Source: Candidatus Gastranaerophilales bacterium (GTDB taxonomy: Bacteria; Cyanobacteriota; Vampirovibrionia; Gastranaerophilales; Gastranaerophilaceae). From it: DNA of 64,000 nt. The notes beneath the pieces were generated by a model. The model made no database searches, was not told where the DNA came from, and saw nothing but the letters and a program-made list of their open reading frames with translations. A program made the position numbers and the translations under genes. Below, one piece after another: positions 19,847 to 28,771 of this stretch (position 1 is its first letter; the number at the start of each line of letters is the position of its first letter). The stretch is taken from the NCBI GenBank assembly GCA_944323625.1, contig CALUTD010000004.1, positions 61,406-125,405 on the forward strand. The letters are read 5' to 3'.

Positions 19847-20473
19847 TTAATTCATTATAAAATTTGTATATATTTTTTCTTCATAACTGGGAGCTTTGAC
19901 TCCGCTTTTTCTTCCGGCTTCGATATTGTTAAGCATCCATGCCATATTTTCGCCAAGTGTTCTCATTGTTTGCAGTCCTTCTTCATCTTTTCTTACGTCA
20001 TCAGGGGTAAAACCATGAACCTGATTCCAATATTGAGAACCCACTATATGCATGTTGCTTATACTAAAATATTTATTCAATCTGTCAAATGCTGCACTTG
20101 CACCTCCTCTTCTGCAAGATACAACCGCTGCGCCGAGTTTGCCTGCCATCTTTGAAGGATTACTGAAAAACAGTCTGTCTAAAAATGAACACAACATGCC
20201 TGCAGGTCCCGCATAATATACGGGTGAGCCTATAACTAAAGCATCACATTCTTCAAGTTTAGGACTTACTTCATTTACTATATCTTGAATTACGCAATGT
20301 CCTATTTGACGGCATTTACCGCAAGCAATACAGCCTGAAATCGGTTTTTTCCCTAAATATATAATTTCTGTTTCTATATCGTGTTTTTTTAGTGTTGTTT
20401 CAACTTCTTTTAATGCAGTATAGGTACATCCGAATTCATTTGGCGAACCGTTAATTAATAAAACTTTATTCAT
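19847..20473 (-). CDS. NADPH-dependent FMN reductase / iron-sulfur flavoprotein
   Basis: The 208-residue protein has a flavodoxin fold: VLLINGSPNEFGCTY binds the FMN phosphate, and ALVIGSPVYYAGPAGMLCSFLDR is the second flavin loop (read in parts). A CIACGKCRQIGHC motif (about residues 48-60) is typical of flavoproteins carrying a [4Fe-4S] cluster. It probably moves electrons to quinones or small oxidised substrates. It diverges from the mini-HxlR gene; HxlR regulators often control such redox genes, so they may once have formed a regulator-target pair. Confidence 0.82.
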   Translation of the reverse strand: MNKVLLINGSPNEFGCTYTALKEVETTLKKHDIETEIIYLGKKPISGCIACGKCRQIGHCVIQDIVNEVSPKLEECDALVIGSPVYYAGPAGMLCSFLDRLFFSNPSKMAGKLGAAVVSCRRGGASAAFDRLNKYFSISNMHIVGSQYWNQVHGFTPDDVRKDEEGLQTMRTLGENMAWMLNNIEAGRKSGVKAPSYEEKIYTNFIMN

Positions 20474-20570
20474 TAAAATCTCCTTTTTTTAACCTATATT
20501 ATGTTAAATTATTATGGTAATTTATTCAAGTACGGTCATAAAGGTAACTTACTTTTACAAAGGATAAAAC

Positions 20571-20744
20571 GTGAAATCAGGCGAAAAAGACTGTTTAAAA
20601 GAACTTGAAACAGATAATTTAATAGTAAGAAAAGAATATCCTCAAATACCTCCAAAAGTTGAATACTCACTATCTGAAAAGGGTAAATCGTTTATTCCTG
20701 TTTTATATGCACTTTGCGAGTGGGGAGAAAAACATAAAAAGTAA
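20571..20744 (+). CDS. HxlR-type regulator lacking its DNA-binding core (57 residues)
   Basis: A GTG with AAAGGA 8 nt upstream opens a 57-codon frame. The first residues (MKSGEKDC) look like an HxlR N-terminus, and [20 protein letters not shown] followed by [20 protein letters not shown] and CEWG is the HxlR C-terminal half. About fifty residues that normally hold the helix-turn-helix are missing, with the frame kept. It is either a decaying remnant or a small dimerising fragment. It ends 6 nt from the SMR gene stop on the other strand. Confidence 0.7.
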   Translation: MKSGEKDCLKELETDNLIVRKEYPQIPPKVEYSLSEKGKSFIPVLYALCEWGEKHKK

Positions 20745-20750
20745 CTTATT

Positions 20751-21068
20751 TTAATTAGAAAGTCTTAGACCTACAGTACCAATTATAATAAGAATAATAG
20801 ATATTATTTTAACAGTATTTAAAGTTTCGTGAAAAAATGTCATTCCTACTAAACTAATCAATAATATGCCAAAAGCACACCATACTGCGTATGCAATACT
20901 CATATCTATTGTTCTTAATGAATACGATAAAAATAAAAAGCATAGAATATAACATACCACAGTTATAATAGAAGGAATCAAAACAGAAAAACCGTTTGAA
21001 AGCTTCAAACAAGTTGTTCCAAATGTTTCTAAAATAATAGCAAGAATTAAATATAACCAATTATTCAT
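20751..21068 (-). CDS. Small multidrug resistance (SMR) family transporter
   Basis: The 105-residue protein has four membrane helices and the SMR signature: WLYLILAIILETFGTTCLKLS with the essential Glu14 that couples proton and drug or guanidinium transport, then AYAVWCAFGILLI in helix 3. SMR proteins work as antiparallel dimers. The two main subfamilies export quaternary ammonium drugs or guanidinium; the sequence alone does not settle which. It lies just upstream of bioD on the same strand but has its own ribosome site. Confidence 0.88.
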   Translation of the reverse strand: MNNWLYLILAIILETFGTTCLKLSNGFSVLIPSIITVVCYILCFLFLSYSLRTIDMSIAYAVWCAFGILLISLVGMTFFHETLNTVKIISIILIIIGTVGLRLSN

Positions 21069-21103
21069 ATATTTCTCCCTAAGAAAATTATTTTTGATTT
21101 TAT

Positions 21104-21763
21104 TTAAAGCTTATTTGTCAATGAAACAAATTCATCAAGTTTTAATTGTGGTGTGTCATGTATTTCACCTAAAATTTTAACATCAGTATACATTTTAAGT
21201 TCATCAACAAAATTTAAAACGGCCAAATCATCGGTTTTTTGAGGGACTTTATTAACAACAATTCCTTTGATATTAATATTATTGGCTTTTGCATAGTAAA
21301 TTGTTAAAAGAGTATGGTTTAATCGCCCCAAAAAAGGCACTGTTACAATAATTACCGGTATATTTAAGTTTTTAATCAAATCAGCGCATAAAATTGAATC
21401 TGCAGCAGGCGCCAAAATACCGCCTGCCCCTTCAACAAAAGTTATATCATTTCGCTTTTTAAAACTTTCAAAATCAGATTTAATTTTTTCAATACTTATA
21501 TTTACACCTGCAAGTCTTGCGGCTAATGCCGGAGAAACCTCTCCTTCTAACAAATATGAATATTTTGTTCTAATGGTAGAAGATAACTCTTTAACAGCTT
21601 CTAAATCAGGCGCTTTTAACCCATTATTCGTTTTAACGGCACCTGACTGAAGAGGTTTGTATACTCCTGTTTTTTTACCGCATTTTTCAAACGCCAAAGA
21701 CAGCCCTTTAGTTATATATGTTTTTCCTATATCTGTATCTATACCGGTAATAAAGTATTCCAT
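21104..21763 (-). CDS. bioD: Dethiobiotin synthetase
   Basis: BioD closes the ureido ring of biotin, using 7,8-diaminopelargonate, CO2 and ATP. The 219-residue protein shows the P-loop GIDTDIGKT (residues 7-15), YKPLQSGAV substrate lysine, EGAGGILAP, and the VNKVPQ nucleotide loop. It begins 3 nt after the bioA stop, giving a bioA-bioD unit. Genes bioB and bioF are not in this window. Confidence 0.92.
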   Translation of the reverse strand: MEYFITGIDTDIGKTYITKGLSLAFEKCGKKTGVYKPLQSGAVKTNNGLKAPDLEAVKELSSTIRTKYSYLLEGEVSPALAARLAGVNISIEKIKSDFESFKKRNDITFVEGAGGILAPAADSILCADLIKNLNIPVIIVTVPFLGRLNHTLLTIYYAKANNINIKGIVVNKVPQKTDDLAVLNFVDELKMYTDVKILGEIHDTPQLKLDEFVSLTNKL

Positions 21764-21766
21764 AGT

Positions 21767-23131
21767 TTACTCCTCATTTGGAAGCACTCTGTTTAATGCT
21801 TCATATGCAATATTTACCAATTTTTCTATTTCTTTTTCAGTAATAACATAAGGGGTAATAAAATATATACAATTCCACATAGGTCTTAAAATTGCGCCGA
21901 GTTTTAACCCCTCGAGGTATATTTTTTTACCTATTCCGTCTTCATATTTAAACGGTTCTTTTGTTTCTTTATTTTTAACAAGTTCTACAGCGCAAACCAT
22001 GCCTGTTTGTCTTATATCACCCACATTTTTATGATTTTTGAATTTTTCGAGTTCTTTTGAAAATTTAGCAATTTTAGGCTTAAGATATTCTTCGGCATTC
22101 ATTTCTTTTAATATTTTAAGATTTTCAAGCGCAACTGCGAGTGCAAGAGGATATGCAGTATAACTGTGTCCGTGATAAAAAGTTTTATATCCGTCAATAT
22201 CATCATCATAAAATGCATTGTATATTTCATCAGTAGTTACAGTCACGGAAAGTGGCATGTACCCGGCAGTTATACCTTTAGCCGCGCAAACTATATCGGG
22301 AACTATTTGAGCATGTTCATAAGCAAATAACTTACCGGTTCTGTAAAATCCCATTGCAACTTCGTCATCTATTAACAAAATATTATATCTGTCACAAATT
22401 TTTCTTAATTTTGTTATATATTTAGCGGGATACATAATCATACCTCCGGCCGCTTGAACGAGAGGTTCTATTATAATACCTGCAATTTTATCAGCCTCTT
22501 CTTTTAAAATGTTTTCAACTGAAGATAAACACTCACAACTGCATGTTTCTTTATTGCAACCCATAGGACATCTGTAACAATAAGGACTTAATGCTTGTCT
22601 TATTTCAAAAAGCAGCGGTTTATAAAGCTTGTGATACATATCAATTCCTCCGACTGATACCGCACCCAGTGTATCACCGTGATATGAATTTTTTAATGCT
22701 ATGAATTTTTTCTTCTCGGGATGGCCTTTAAGCACCTGATATTGATATGCCATTTTTAGTGCAACTTCTACAGCTGTAGAGCCGTTATCGGAGAAAAATA
22801 CTTTTGTTAATTTATTATTCATCATGTTAACAAGCTTTTTTGAAAACTCGATAACGGGTTTATGTGAAAATCCTGCGAATATAACATGTTCAATTTTCTT
22901 TGCCTGTTTATATATTGTTTTGTTTATTCTTTTATTAGAGTGGCCCAATGTATTTACCCACCAGGATGATACCGCATCAATATATTTATTGCCGTCTATA
23001 TCCTCTAAATATATTCCTCTTCCTCGTTTTATAATAATCGGTTTATTTGATTCATCTTCCAATGATTTCATTTGCGTAAAAGGACGCCAAATGTATTTTA
23101 AATCATCTTCCAACATTTGTTTTTTATTCAT
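21767..23131 (-). CDS. bioA: Adenosylmethionine-8-amino-7-oxononanoate aminotransferase
   Basis: BioA makes 7,8-diaminopelargonate, the substrate of BioD. The 454-residue protein is a class III PLP aminotransferase: WRPFTQM start, SSWWVNTLGHS, DNGSTAVEVALKMA, LIDDEVAMGFYRTGK with the cofactor Asp, and CAAKGITAGYMPLS with PLP Lys285. A cysteine-rich insert (Cys185, 188, 192, 197, 199, 201) resembles the CYRCP segment of Bacillus BioA. AAGGAGA precedes the ATG and a TATAAT box lies at about 23150, so the operon likely starts here. Confidence 0.93.
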   Translation of the reverse strand: MNKKQMLEDDLKYIWRPFTQMKSLEDESNKPIIIKRGRGIYLEDIDGNKYIDAVSSWWVNTLGHSNKRINKTIYKQAKKIEHVIFAGFSHKPVIEFSKKLVNMMNNKLTKVFFSDNGSTAVEVALKMAYQYQVLKGHPEKKKFIALKNSYHGDTLGAVSVGGIDMYHKLYKPLLFEIRQALSPYCYRCPMGCNKETCSCECLSSVENILKEEADKIAGIIIEPLVQAAGGMIMYPAKYITKLRKICDRYNILLIDDEVAMGFYRTGKLFAYEHAQIVPDIVCAAKGITAGYMPLSVTVTTDEIYNAFYDDDIDGYKTFYHGHSYTAYPLALAVALENLKILKEMNAEEYLKPKIAKFSKELEKFKNHKNVGDIRQTGMVCAVELVKNKETKEPFKYEDGIGKKIYLEGLKLGAILRPMWNCIYFITPYVITEKEIEKLVNIAYEALNRVLPNEE

Positions 23132-23181
23132 ATTCGTATCTCCTTATCCATTATTAATTATAATACGGATAAAAAAACAAA

Positions 23182-24123
23182 TTATTTTACTATATAATAA
23201 AAACTAAAATATATAATCATCTTTATTACTAAATAAGAAATAATAAAATTTCTGCATAGAATGCTTCGATTATTTATATTTCCCCTGCTCAATTCAAACT
23301 TATAATCTCTTTCTTTATCAATTATAAGCACAATATCGATAAAAAAAGAAATAAAAAAAGCATAAGTTAAGATAATTAAATCTGCTCCACCATTTAAAAC
23401 AACTAATTCGACAATTAAAAAAAACAATGAGATTATACATAAAAATAAAGACAAAGCAAATAAACACCAAAAATGATTCTTACCTAACAAATTCTTATAT
23501 CCGTAGTTTATATAATTATCGAGCTTTTCAGTCCAATCATCAGGATCGCCTACACCTGTAAAAGCATAAGTTATGTTATTTATGCTTCTTGCATAAGATA
23601 TAATATCTATGAGCATTTTATAAGCTCTAAAACGCGATGTTTCTATTTCGTACTTTTTTTTATCTTTCAAAGTTATTTCTATTCTGATGTTTTCTGCAAT
23701 TGCATGATTCAAATAACACCTGTAATCAAACGATTCTATATCTGTAGTATGTATAACAAAATGGAGTTTTTCTATATCAGAATAACTTAAAGAAAAATTT
23801 AAATATTCATGCGGAAAATGAAAATCAATTCTTCCGGGTAAAAAATTCCAGTATTCTTTTTTTGACTTAAAACTTGATACAACCGAAATGATAAAATACA
23901 GAAAACTAATAATCGGCAAAATTAATACTACTATTACATAGCAAGTAACAAAAGTAAATATATCGTTTGAATTTAAATAAAAATCATAAATTACATCGGG
24001 AATTTCCAAAAATGATCGGCATCCGGCACTGTAAAAAGCAAAGAAGGTAATTCCGCAAGAAATTACAAGAAATACGGAACTTTTAAAAACAGAACCTCGC
24101 TCACTTTTTTTATAAACTTTCAT
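23182..24123 (-). CDS. Four-helix membrane protein, paralogue of the next gene
   Basis: The 313-residue protein has two N-terminal membrane helices, a soluble middle of about 150 residues and two or three C-terminal helices. The middle contains FLPGRIDF, LSYSDIEKL, and GDPDDWTEKLDNYINYGYK; the C-terminal part ends DKERDYKFELSRGN. These exact blocks recur in the upstream neighbour. The soluble part has a plekstrin-like alternation of strands, but I recognise no named family. The pair arose by tandem duplication and the copies are clearly diverged. Confidence 0.65.
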   Translation of the reverse strand: MKVYKKSERGSVFKSSVFLVISCGITFFAFYSAGCRSFLEIPDVIYDFYLNSNDIFTFVTCYVIVVLILPIISFLYFIISVVSSFKSKKEYWNFLPGRIDFHFPHEYLNFSLSYSDIEKLHFVIHTTDIESFDYRCYLNHAIAENIRIEITLKDKKKYEIETSRFRAYKMLIDIISYARSINNITYAFTGVGDPDDWTEKLDNYINYGYKNLLGKNHFWCLFALSLFLCIISLFFLIVELVVLNGGADLIILTYAFFISFFIDIVLIIDKERDYKFELSRGNINNRSILCRNFIISYLVIKMIIYFSFYYIVK

Positions 24124-24158
24124 TTTTAGCTTCCTTCAATATTATACATAAATCAAAT

Positions 24159-25124
24159 TTATAAATAAAATATTGAAAAAACAAAAATAATTATAAGTTT
24201 TATTGACAAATAAGCAATAATAAGATTTCTATAAAATTTGTTGGGATTATTTGTGTTTCCCCTGCTCAATTCAAACTTATAATCTCTCTCTTTATCAATT
24301 ATAAGAAGAATATCGATAAAAATGGAAACGGCAGAAAGTATAAAAATTAATAAAAAAATACCCCAATAATCTTCAACTAAATTCCAGTTCAGTATTTTTC
24401 CATTCAAACTATATAAAAAACAACTGCCAATAAAACTTAATAATAAAGATAATCCCAATGACATATTAAATTGGTTTGTACCAAATATGTCTTTATACCC
24501 GTAGTTTATATAATTATCCAGTTTTTCACCCCAATCATCAGGATCTCCTTCTCCTAGAAATTCATAAGTTATATTTTCTACACTTCTTGAATAGGATACA
24601 ATATTTATAATTAAACTAAAAAGATCACCATCTGATGATTCTATTTCATATAATTTCTCATTATCCTTTAAAATTATCTGTGTTATAACATTATTTACTT
24701 CTATATAACTTCCGTTTTTTGTTTTTACCTTTTCTGAATTAATAATAAAATTAATATTTTTTATATCAGAATAACTTAAAGAAAAATTTTCTTGGGGTAT
24801 CGGATAGCAAAAATCGATTCTCCCGGGTAAAAAATCCCAATATTCTTTTAGTGATTTTTGTCTTAACTTAATTGATAAAATAAAATATAAAATACTTATA
24901 AGCGGAAAAATTATGAATATTACAATAACAGTTATCAAGTTTGAGATACCGCTATCTATTGCACTAGAATAAAAATCAGCAATAAGATACGGTACATCTG
25001 TAAATGATTTGCATCCGGCAAACCAAAAAAGAAAAATATAAATAGAAATAACTAATATTAAAGTCATTGAACTTATAATAACATTTTTTAATGAGCCGCC
25101 ATTTTTTACATTATAAACTTTCAT
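24159..25124 (-). CDS. Four-helix membrane protein, paralogue of the downstream gene
   Basis: The 321-residue protein shares the layout and signature blocks of its neighbour: AGCKSF in the first periplasmic loop, FLPGRIDF, FSLSYSDIKNI, DPDDWGEKLDNYINYGYK, and IDKERDYKFELSRGNTNNP. A good ribosome site (AGGGAGA) precedes the ATG. The 35-nt gap to the second copy suggests one transcript. Function is unknown; conservation of the GDPDDW loop in both copies suggests it matters for binding. Confidence 0.65.
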   Translation of the reverse strand: MKVYNVKNGGSLKNVIISSMTLILVISIYIFLFWFAGCKSFTDVPYLIADFYSSAIDSGISNLITVIVIFIIFPLISILYFILSIKLRQKSLKEYWDFLPGRIDFCYPIPQENFSLSYSDIKNINFIINSEKVKTKNGSYIEVNNVITQIILKDNEKLYEIESSDGDLFSLIINIVSYSRSVENITYEFLGEGDPDDWGEKLDNYINYGYKDIFGTNQFNMSLGLSLLLSFIGSCFLYSLNGKILNWNLVEDYWGIFLLIFILSAVSIFIDILLIIDKERDYKFELSRGNTNNPNKFYRNLIIAYLSIKLIIIFVFSIFYL

Positions 25125-25204
25125 ATAAATTTCTCCCTAAGTATAATATTCTAAATTATACTTGGCAGACTACATTTTGTTAATTAATAAATAAAAATTA
25201 ACAA

Positions 25205-26107
25205 TTACATTTTTATACCGCAATCGGCAATAACATCACTAAAGTTAGAACATAGAACTTTAGCAAACATTTCGGGATCTATCTGAGTTGCAATTAATGC
25301 CATAATTTCCTGCGGTAAATCCTCTACCATCGGCAGCATATCTTTTGTATCTAAAACAGTTAGGGCTCCTAATATTTCACTTTTATCCATAGTTCTGAAC
25401 GGGTATGTCATAGCTTCGGGAGAAAATTCTTCAAAAAGTTCGGGTTTATCTTCCAATAAACCGAGTATTAGTTGTTGTTTACCTTTTGGTTCAAATTCAT
25501 GCATTGCTCGCAGCAAATTATCCTCGGATAATGAGTTCATGTTCTCAATTATGGATTCTTTATCGTCATAACAAGATTCTCCGGTGAAATGTTCCATCAT
25601 CTTTTGAAGCTCTGCTTCATCAACTTTATCAAGTGCCTTAATAAACATATTGCGGTCTATTTTATCCGAATCAAGAAATTCATCCAGGAATTTTTCAGGA
25701 AGTTTAGACAGAAATTTTTCGGGATCCATTTCGTTTAATACAACAGTTGCAAGACTTTCAGGTTCTAACAACATCATTAATTCCAAAATTGCATCTTTTG
25801 TAAATATACTCAAGCCCAATAATAATTCTTCGGGCTTTAAATATTGCATTACTTCCATTAAATCATTTTGATTCATATTTGACAGAATCAAATATCTGTT
25901 TTGGGGATTTATTAACTGTAAAACTTTAGAAAGTTCTTGAGGGTCTGTTGTTAACTGAGTTAAAAATTTTGCGGCGCGCGAATTTCCTTTTGCCGCTTCA
26001 ATTTCCATAATTTCAGTCAGACTTTTTGTTTGGTACCTCTCTAAAGTAGAGGTACTTATATGATAATAGCTGTTTAAATATCCTAAATCCAGTTCTAAGC
26101 TAATCAT
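25205..26107 (-). CDS. Acidic alpha-helical repeat protein (MgtE_N/FliG-like solenoid)
   Basis: The 300-residue protein is almost all helix and is built from about eight degenerate repeats of some 30 residues with the pattern L-x-x-M-x-P-E-x-L, for example LMEVMQYLKPEELLLGL, LELMMLLEPESLATVVL and MALIATQIDPEMFAKVL. This resembles the superhelical MgtE N-domain and FliG middle domain, but no CBS or membrane domain is attached. It is cytosolic, strongly acidic, and probably a protein-binding scaffold. It stands alone between intergenic gaps. Confidence 0.6.
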   Translation of the reverse strand: MISLELDLGYLNSYYHISTSTLERYQTKSLTEIMEIEAAKGNSRAAKFLTQLTTDPQELSKVLQLINPQNRYLILSNMNQNDLMEVMQYLKPEELLLGLSIFTKDAILELMMLLEPESLATVVLNEMDPEKFLSKLPEKFLDEFLDSDKIDRNMFIKALDKVDEAELQKMMEHFTGESCYDDKESIIENMNSLSEDNLLRAMHEFEPKGKQQLILGLLEDKPELFEEFSPEAMTYPFRTMDKSEILGALTVLDTKDMLPMVEDLPQEIMALIATQIDPEMFAKVLCSNFSDVIADCGIKM

Positions 26108-26233
26108 ATTTTTTAATCCCGTTTAACGTATTTTTGCATACAAAATATATAAGGCTTATATTATAATAAAGTCTTTTTATATACAAAAATTGAAATTATT
26201 TTGGATTTCGTAAAAAAAATTTACATTAAACAG

Positions 26234-27109
26234 TTAACTGCAATACAAAATATTACGTGATTGAACACAATTAAGAACTTCAGAGGCAAATTCTTTATGT
26301 TTCCCGTAAAATATATGCGAAGCTCCCTGAACTAATATAAGCTTGTTATTTTTTGGATTTCTGCAATATGAATTTATTTTTTCAATGAATCCTTTAGGAT
26401 TATTGTCTGTTAGACTGTCTTTTTCTCCGATAATAAATGCACCCGGAATTTTTATATTGTATAAAGAATCTGTTTCACCTTCATTACTTATAACAGGGCA
26501 ATTTTTAAGATTGAAAGCGTTATAAAAGTTCAAAACTGATTCTGCACACATCGGAGAAAAACCGCCGAAAAGAAATGGCAGAATTTCTTTTCCTCTTCCT
26601 TGTGCAGCAAAATCCTGCGCGGTTTCAATACACTGTTTAACTCCCGGCATGACAGTAAACCAGTATGTCAAATCAACCGGTGCTGAAACAATAAAATATT
26701 CAACAAAATTATCCGCTGTATTCCCCAAATAATTAATAATTTTATTTGAACCTAAAGAATGCCCCGCTAAAATTATTTTTTTGAATTCTAAATTTTTTGC
26801 ATATTTGACATAACTTTCAACATCTTCATAAGCTAGAGAAAAATCATCAAACACAGTTCCTGTGTATTTTTGTTTTCCTGTTGAAAAATCCGAATATGCT
26901 ATACAAGAAAAAGCATCCATTGCATGCCCGGCTATAAATGCAACATTGTTGCTGCTTAATAATTCGCCGGTTTCTGTTAATAAATCATTTTGAAATACAT
27001 TTGAGCAAATTCCGCTCATCATTATAACAACCGTATCCATTAAATTATTTCCCCACATTGCACCTTTAAGCTCCAAACCTCGCGGGGTATTAATTCTTAT
27101 TATTTCCAT
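26234..27109 (-). CDS. Alpha/beta hydrolase (serine esterase type)
   Basis: The 291-residue protein has the alpha/beta hydrolase plan: GICSN oxyanion strand, the nucleophile elbow GHSLGS with Ser118, IIGEKDSLTDNN with the acid and GASHIF with the histidine. A cytosolic esterase or peptidase acting on small acyl compounds is likely. The gene follows the frameshifted small-protein gene by 2 nt and shares its AAAGGA ribosome site region; both diverge from a LysR regulator that probably controls them. Confidence 0.8.
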   Translation of the reverse strand: MEIIRINTPRGLELKGAMWGNNLMDTVVIMMSGICSNVFQNDLLTETGELLSSNNVAFIAGHAMDAFSCIAYSDFSTGKQKYTGTVFDDFSLAYEDVESYVKYAKNLEFKKIILAGHSLGSNKIINYLGNTADNFVEYFIVSAPVDLTYWFTVMPGVKQCIETAQDFAAQGRGKEILPFLFGGFSPMCAESVLNFYNAFNLKNCPVISNEGETDSLYNIKIPGAFIIGEKDSLTDNNPKGFIEKINSYCRNPKNNKLILVQGASHIFYGKHKEFASEVLNCVQSRNILYCS

Positions 27110-27111
27110 TT

Positions 27112-27341
27112 TTATATTCCTTTAATTTCCTGCTCCAAATTAAAAATAAGATAGTCAAGGCAATCAATTTGTTTTTGCTTTATGTGAAGCCCTTCTAATA
27201 GAGTTTTTCTGTGAGAAAATAATAATTTCAATCTTTCTTTCGGGTTAATTTTTTTTCTGAAATAATAAACTTTGTAATGAATTCATCATTACAACCTGAA
27301 TCTTTTAAATTTGCAATTAATTTTTCTTTATCAAAACTCAC
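27112..27341 (-). pseudogene. Small helical protein gene with frameshift at an A8 run
   Basis: A GTG at 27341 with AAAGG upstream starts SFDKEKLIANLKDSGCNDEF, which resembles a small conserved helical protein of gut bacteria whose second half ends in KQIDCLDYL. That half is present, but in another frame. The two join if the run of eight A on the minus strand (plus 27249-27256) had nine. As it stands the first frame stops about nine codons after the run. Either mutation, slippage-dependent expression or an assembly error explains it. The fused frame would end 2 nt before the hydrolase ATG. Confidence 0.6.
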
Positions 27342-27419
27342 AAATTTATTACCTTTCTAATTTCATTATTAATCATTTTCCATAAATAGCAAATACTTAT
27401 ATTAAATAATTAAAAATAC

Positions 27420-27448
27420 TTGACAGGCATAATTCAATAAAATAATAT
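27420..27448 (+). promoter_or_regulatory. Putative promoter of the lysR gene
   Basis: TTGACA (27420-27425), 17-nt spacer and TAATAT (27443-27448). The ATG follows after 6 nt with no Shine-Dalgarno, so the message is probably leaderless. Confidence 0.65.
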
Positions 27449-27454
27449 TATTAT

Positions 27455-28357
27455 ATGGAAATAAGGGTGTTAAAATACTTTTTGGCAGTAGCAAGAGAAG
27501 GCAGCATAACCGGTGCAGCTAATTCTCTTCATCTTACCCAGCCTACGTTGACGCGCCAGCTGCAAGATTTGGAAAAAGAGCTTAAACAAAAACTGTTGGT
27601 TCGCGGGAAATATAAAGTAACCCTTACTCCGGAAGGAATGATTTTGAGAAAAAGAGCGGAAGAAATTATTGATTTGGTTGAAAAGACCGAAGCGGAGTTT
27701 CAATCAATTTCAGATATAATAACAGGTGATATTTATATTGGCGGAGGAGAATCAGACTCCATGAAATATATTGCCGAAATAATAAAAGAAATACAAATCG
27801 AATTTCCCGATATAAAATTTCATATTTATTCAGGCAACGCCGAAGACGTAATGGAAAAATTAGACAAGGGATTGTTAGATTTTGGCATTTTAATACAACC
27901 TGTTGATTTTTCAAAATATGACCACCTGGAACTCCCCGAAAAAGACAGATGGGGTGTAATTATGAGAAAAGACAACCCTCTTTCAAAAAAAGAAAACATA
28001 ACAGTAGATGATTTACTTAATATCCCGATTTTGGCATCACGCCAAATGTCACCTAAATATTCAAAAGACAGCGGTTTTCTTGACTGGTTTAAAGATAAAT
28101 ATAATGAACTGAATATAACTGCAACATATAACCTTGTATATAATGCCGCAATTATGGTGAAAGCAGGTGTAGGCTGTGCGGTAACACTGGATAAGCTTGC
28201 CGATACTTCAAATGAAAGCGAACTTTGCTTCAGACCTTTATATCCGAAACTTGAATCGGGTCTTGATATTGTATGGAAAAAATATCAGATATTCTCGCCC
28301 GCCGCAAAACTGTTTTTAGATAAACTATATAAAAAATTTAATGTTAATAATAATTGA
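27455..28357 (+). CDS. LysR-family transcriptional regulator
   Basis: The 300-residue protein has the N-terminal LysR winged helix (FLAVAREGSITGAANSLHLT, QPTLTRQLQDLEKEL) and a C-terminal periplasmic-binding-like effector domain (IYIGGGESDSMKYI, LLDFGILIQP, GVGCAVTLDK). LysR proteins activate or repress divergent neighbours when a small effector binds. Here the divergent unit is the small-protein/hydrolase pair, 113 nt away. It converges with tagD, 6 nt between stops. Confidence 0.9.
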   Translation: MEIRVLKYFLAVAREGSITGAANSLHLTQPTLTRQLQDLEKELKQKLLVRGKYKVTLTPEGMILRKRAEEIIDLVEKTEAEFQSISDIITGDIYIGGGESDSMKYIAEIIKEIQIEFPDIKFHIYSGNAEDVMEKLDKGLLDFGILIQPVDFSKYDHLELPEKDRWGVIMRKDNPLSKKENITVDDLLNIPILASRQMSPKYSKDSGFLDWFKDKYNELNITATYNLVYNAAIMVKAGVGCAVTLDKLADTSNESELCFRPLYPKLESGLDIVWKKYQIFSPAAKLFLDKLYKKFNVNNN

Positions 28358-28363
28358 ATAAAT

Positions 28364-28771
28364 TTATTCTAATAATTTTTTATTTTCTTGCAGTAAATGT
28401 ATTTTTACATCAGTCGAACAAATATCCGGTGTTCGCGGAAGGTAAATAACTTCGCAATATTTTTTTAAAAAGTCAAATTTCCCTTGCCAATCATCACCCA
28501 TAACAAAAGTATTGATTTTATATTTCTTTATATCTGTTTCTTTTTGTTCCCAATTATTTTCAGGTATAATCAAGTCAACATACCTGCAGGAATCCAATAT
28601 TATTTTTCTTTGTTCGTATGTATAATACGATTTTTTATTTTTTATAATATTAAACTCATCGCTGGATAATGCAACTATTAAATAATCTCCCAGTTCTTTA
28701 GCTCTTTTGAGTAAATTTACATGACCGTAATGCAAAACATCAAAAGTTCCGTATGTAATTACTCTCTTCAT
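28364..28771 (-). CDS. tagD: Glycerol-3-phosphate cytidylyltransferase (TagD-like)
   Basis: TagD makes CDP-glycerol from CTP and glycerol 3-phosphate. The 135-residue protein shows GTFDVLHYGHVNLLKRAKELG with the HxGH nucleotidyl-transfer motif, and RTPDICSTDVK near the C-terminus in place of the usual RTxGISTTxIK. Its start overlaps the CDP-glycerol transferase stop by 4 nt (ATGA), a strong sign that both act in one pathway. The related FAD synthetase or ethanolamine-phosphate cytidylyltransferase roles are less likely given this partner. Confidence 0.85.
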   Translation of the reverse strand: MKRVITYGTFDVLHYGHVNLLKRAKELGDYLIVALSSDEFNIIKNKKSYYTYEQRKIILDSCRYVDLIIPENNWEQKETDIKKYKINTFVMGDDWQGKFDFLKKYCEVIYLPRTPDICSTDVKIHLLQENKKLLE

